Assembly (NCBI RefSeq): GCF_000190415.1 | Contig: NZ_AEWF01000003.1 | Coordinates: 248,001-312,000 of the forward strand | Source: Candidatus Odyssella thessalonicensis L13 | GTDB lineage: Bacteria; Pseudomonadota; Alphaproteobacteria; Paracaedibacterales; Paracaedibacteraceae | Length of the DNA stretch: 64,000 nucleotides | Reading direction: 5' to 3' | Shown here: positions 63,801 through 64,000 of the stretch, piece by piece | Numbering within the stretch: position 1 is the first letter of the stretch | Layout of the letters: each line of letters begins with the position of its first letter | The notes under the pieces: model-generated | The model's database searches: none | What the model saw: only the letters and a program-made list of their open reading frames with translations | What the model was told of the DNA's origin: nothing | Program-made: the position numbers and the translations under genes

Positions 63801-64000
63801 ATCTCTCATAACTTTCTTTTTAATCGAAAGCCAATAACCATAACCAATGCAGCTGAAGAAACCTCTCTTGTTATTAAAAGTTATGAGCATAAGAGTGAGT
63901 TAGGCTTCCCACCTTCATTTAGCAGACAATATTCCATTACTGAATATGCCTATCATTCTGAGCCTCATTATCCTCGAGGCACTTCAGGAGGATACGTAAC
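60879..64000 (+). CDS. Filamentous-haemagglutinin-like giant exported protein, 3' end outside window
   Basis: An open frame of at least 1040 codons from ATG 60879 runs without a stop to the window edge. A signal peptide (MFSFRKIINIFVLVAYVKMV, then LVSSFA) precedes MEAEFHRAN. From about residue 120 there are degenerate repeats centred on N-x-G: NQGKLILEG, NLGQIQG, NSGMMDLA, NQGQIHTR, NSGKVISD, NTGLLKS, NQGKLLTA, NRGTWAV and NSGQVIIR, the pattern of beta-helix haemagglutinins and polymorphic toxins. No NPNL/NPHG-type TPS domain was recognised and no TpsB partner gene is in the window. After about 63330 the DNA turns more AT-rich and the repeats fade, suggesting a different module. What lies at the C terminus (toxin, barrel, anchor) cannot be seen. 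Confidence 0.8.
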   Translation, partial: MFSFRKIINIFVLVAYVKMVLVSSFAMEAEFHRANQAFKLSMEPTLSPQGHIQAMRLRLIRQDRNGGKKKQSLLSQAYVDLQKSEHTANIKVVESNGSQWFEWQIPNLGTVQVDLNGNMVLQGVTQQSRTTILKIKTSHLIILRNCAVHNLHLSSHAALLEGNNRIINLKANHAFGLTAFKDRQEQLQNLILKHGRFHNTSTLTLQAGGTWDLRGNAFLNQGKLILEGGGQTIQQAGLVSNLGQIQGVQLSIITQHYLNSGMMDLAHLHIQARDNIINQGQIHTRQEGIYHFGSKFINSGKVISDGVARITSSISQGTLTNTGLLKSAQAELKSLQLVNQEYVEFQRSLLRDVHLTTLNSLKLGTIVETSIVSSLINSGIMMGNGNLTVCSGHNSGQMNLTNLMLTIQGELINQGHFWISGLAGNGSFINQGKLLTAQNTGVTKIDIAHFEMRNQDQEGSKVTGRQLILGKNLKQLLMTDQSQLLVTELYIVPPESGTEMLTLRGTLQCTQVSIRGRRVLHQGSLSCQTLSQSGGLLVLDGTQTSVGATLLDQQGRLVNQTPSNLGKLTLTSGTVQNHNQLEGEVVDMTGEVQIDNRGTWAVTLPKKDSSDHRSVSTLLSKNLSNSGQVIIRGDYAPEALKRGNTLTLALLPGRVEVLGTFWLDASQLDRTYPLLSKLYDIRRLHIDGSGRSLTFSQSYNWHFADILSLTGRKIRFQEEMNVCGLEIQGSATEPTEVIIDKQLRATEGNIKMTNVSTILVGQDNDHMGELQARQGEITLHTNGGDIDLRFAKVRAQEKLHLKAERGSIHFGERVVVPPHEVAQRVPSDPLQLMGRLTYYFFYDPTPITGNYCQFFLSNDAALVCKNGKIILEADKDIKGKFGSIFAGGGIESRAISISLLNVNMISLNSSMFKAKTLSYSRTPNEYIYLNIMGCLVGPACNRSLSQTSRVCSMFVFGNLSVEADSFNVLGNNILISHNFLFNRKPITITNAAEETSLVIKSYEHKSELGFPPSFSRQYSITEYAYHSEPHYPRGTSGGYV

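Overview
The window looks like chromosomal DNA of an AT-leaning alphaproteobacterium, most likely a host-associated one of the Holosporales/Paracaedibacter-Odyssella type. Reasons: a stand-alone F0 operon in the order atpI-B-E-b'-b, a FliX flagellar regulator, a 41-residue L36 protein, DUF465 and DUF983 proteins, a TIGR01459-type HAD hydrolase, an Omp25-like porin, and many exported proteins of unknown function, including an ankyrin protein. The lineage is an inference from gene content; no rRNA is present. No insertion sequence, prophage or CRISPR array was seen.

Layout. 0.2-9.1 kb: zapE and a glycosyltransferase diverge from asnB, a short PRPP-synthetase-like gene and a DUF983 gene; then the leftward set exported glutaredoxin, orphan ABC binding protein and mutY, and the rightward pair comF-grxC. 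9.1-14.5 kb: an outer-membrane beta-barrel protein and an RND efflux pair. 14.6-19.9 kb: F0 ATP synthase genes, ogt, rpoH, tRNA-Phe, DUF465 and an exported unknown. 20.0-32.1 kb: a three-gene type I secretion-like exporter whose two ATPase domains both lack the canonical signature and Q-loop residues, followed by a 2170-residue autotransporter. 32.2-38.2 kb: HIT protein, then hslV-hslU-puuD-rluB-rsmD-HAD packed as one operon, mlaC-like, and rpmJ (L36) with a near-consensus promoter and a strong terminator.

38.3-48.9 kb is an accessory stretch. It holds an exported protein and its decayed paralogue (start codon ATG to ATA plus a frameshift), tRNA-Ser, a TPR-like exported protein, a reading frame split by one in-frame amber codon, an NlpC/P60-like protein, crcB, a glycosyltransferase and fliX. 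49.0-54.1 kb is conserved: rpmH-rnpA-yidD-yidC-engB, then dapD-dapE. 54.3-59.3 kb has an exported unknown, comM and ccmB-ccmC-ccmD-ccmE. 59.4-64.0 kb has an exported ankyrin protein and a very long filamentous-haemagglutinin-like open frame that leaves the window at the right edge.

Themes: a large investment in the envelope (autotransporter, haemagglutinin-like protein, RND pump, exporter) and a set of exported unknown proteins, several of which share a mature N terminus like MEAP/MDAP after the predicted signal peptide. The points most worth checking are the doubly degenerate exporter, the right-edge giant, the amber-split gene and the decaying paralogue pair.
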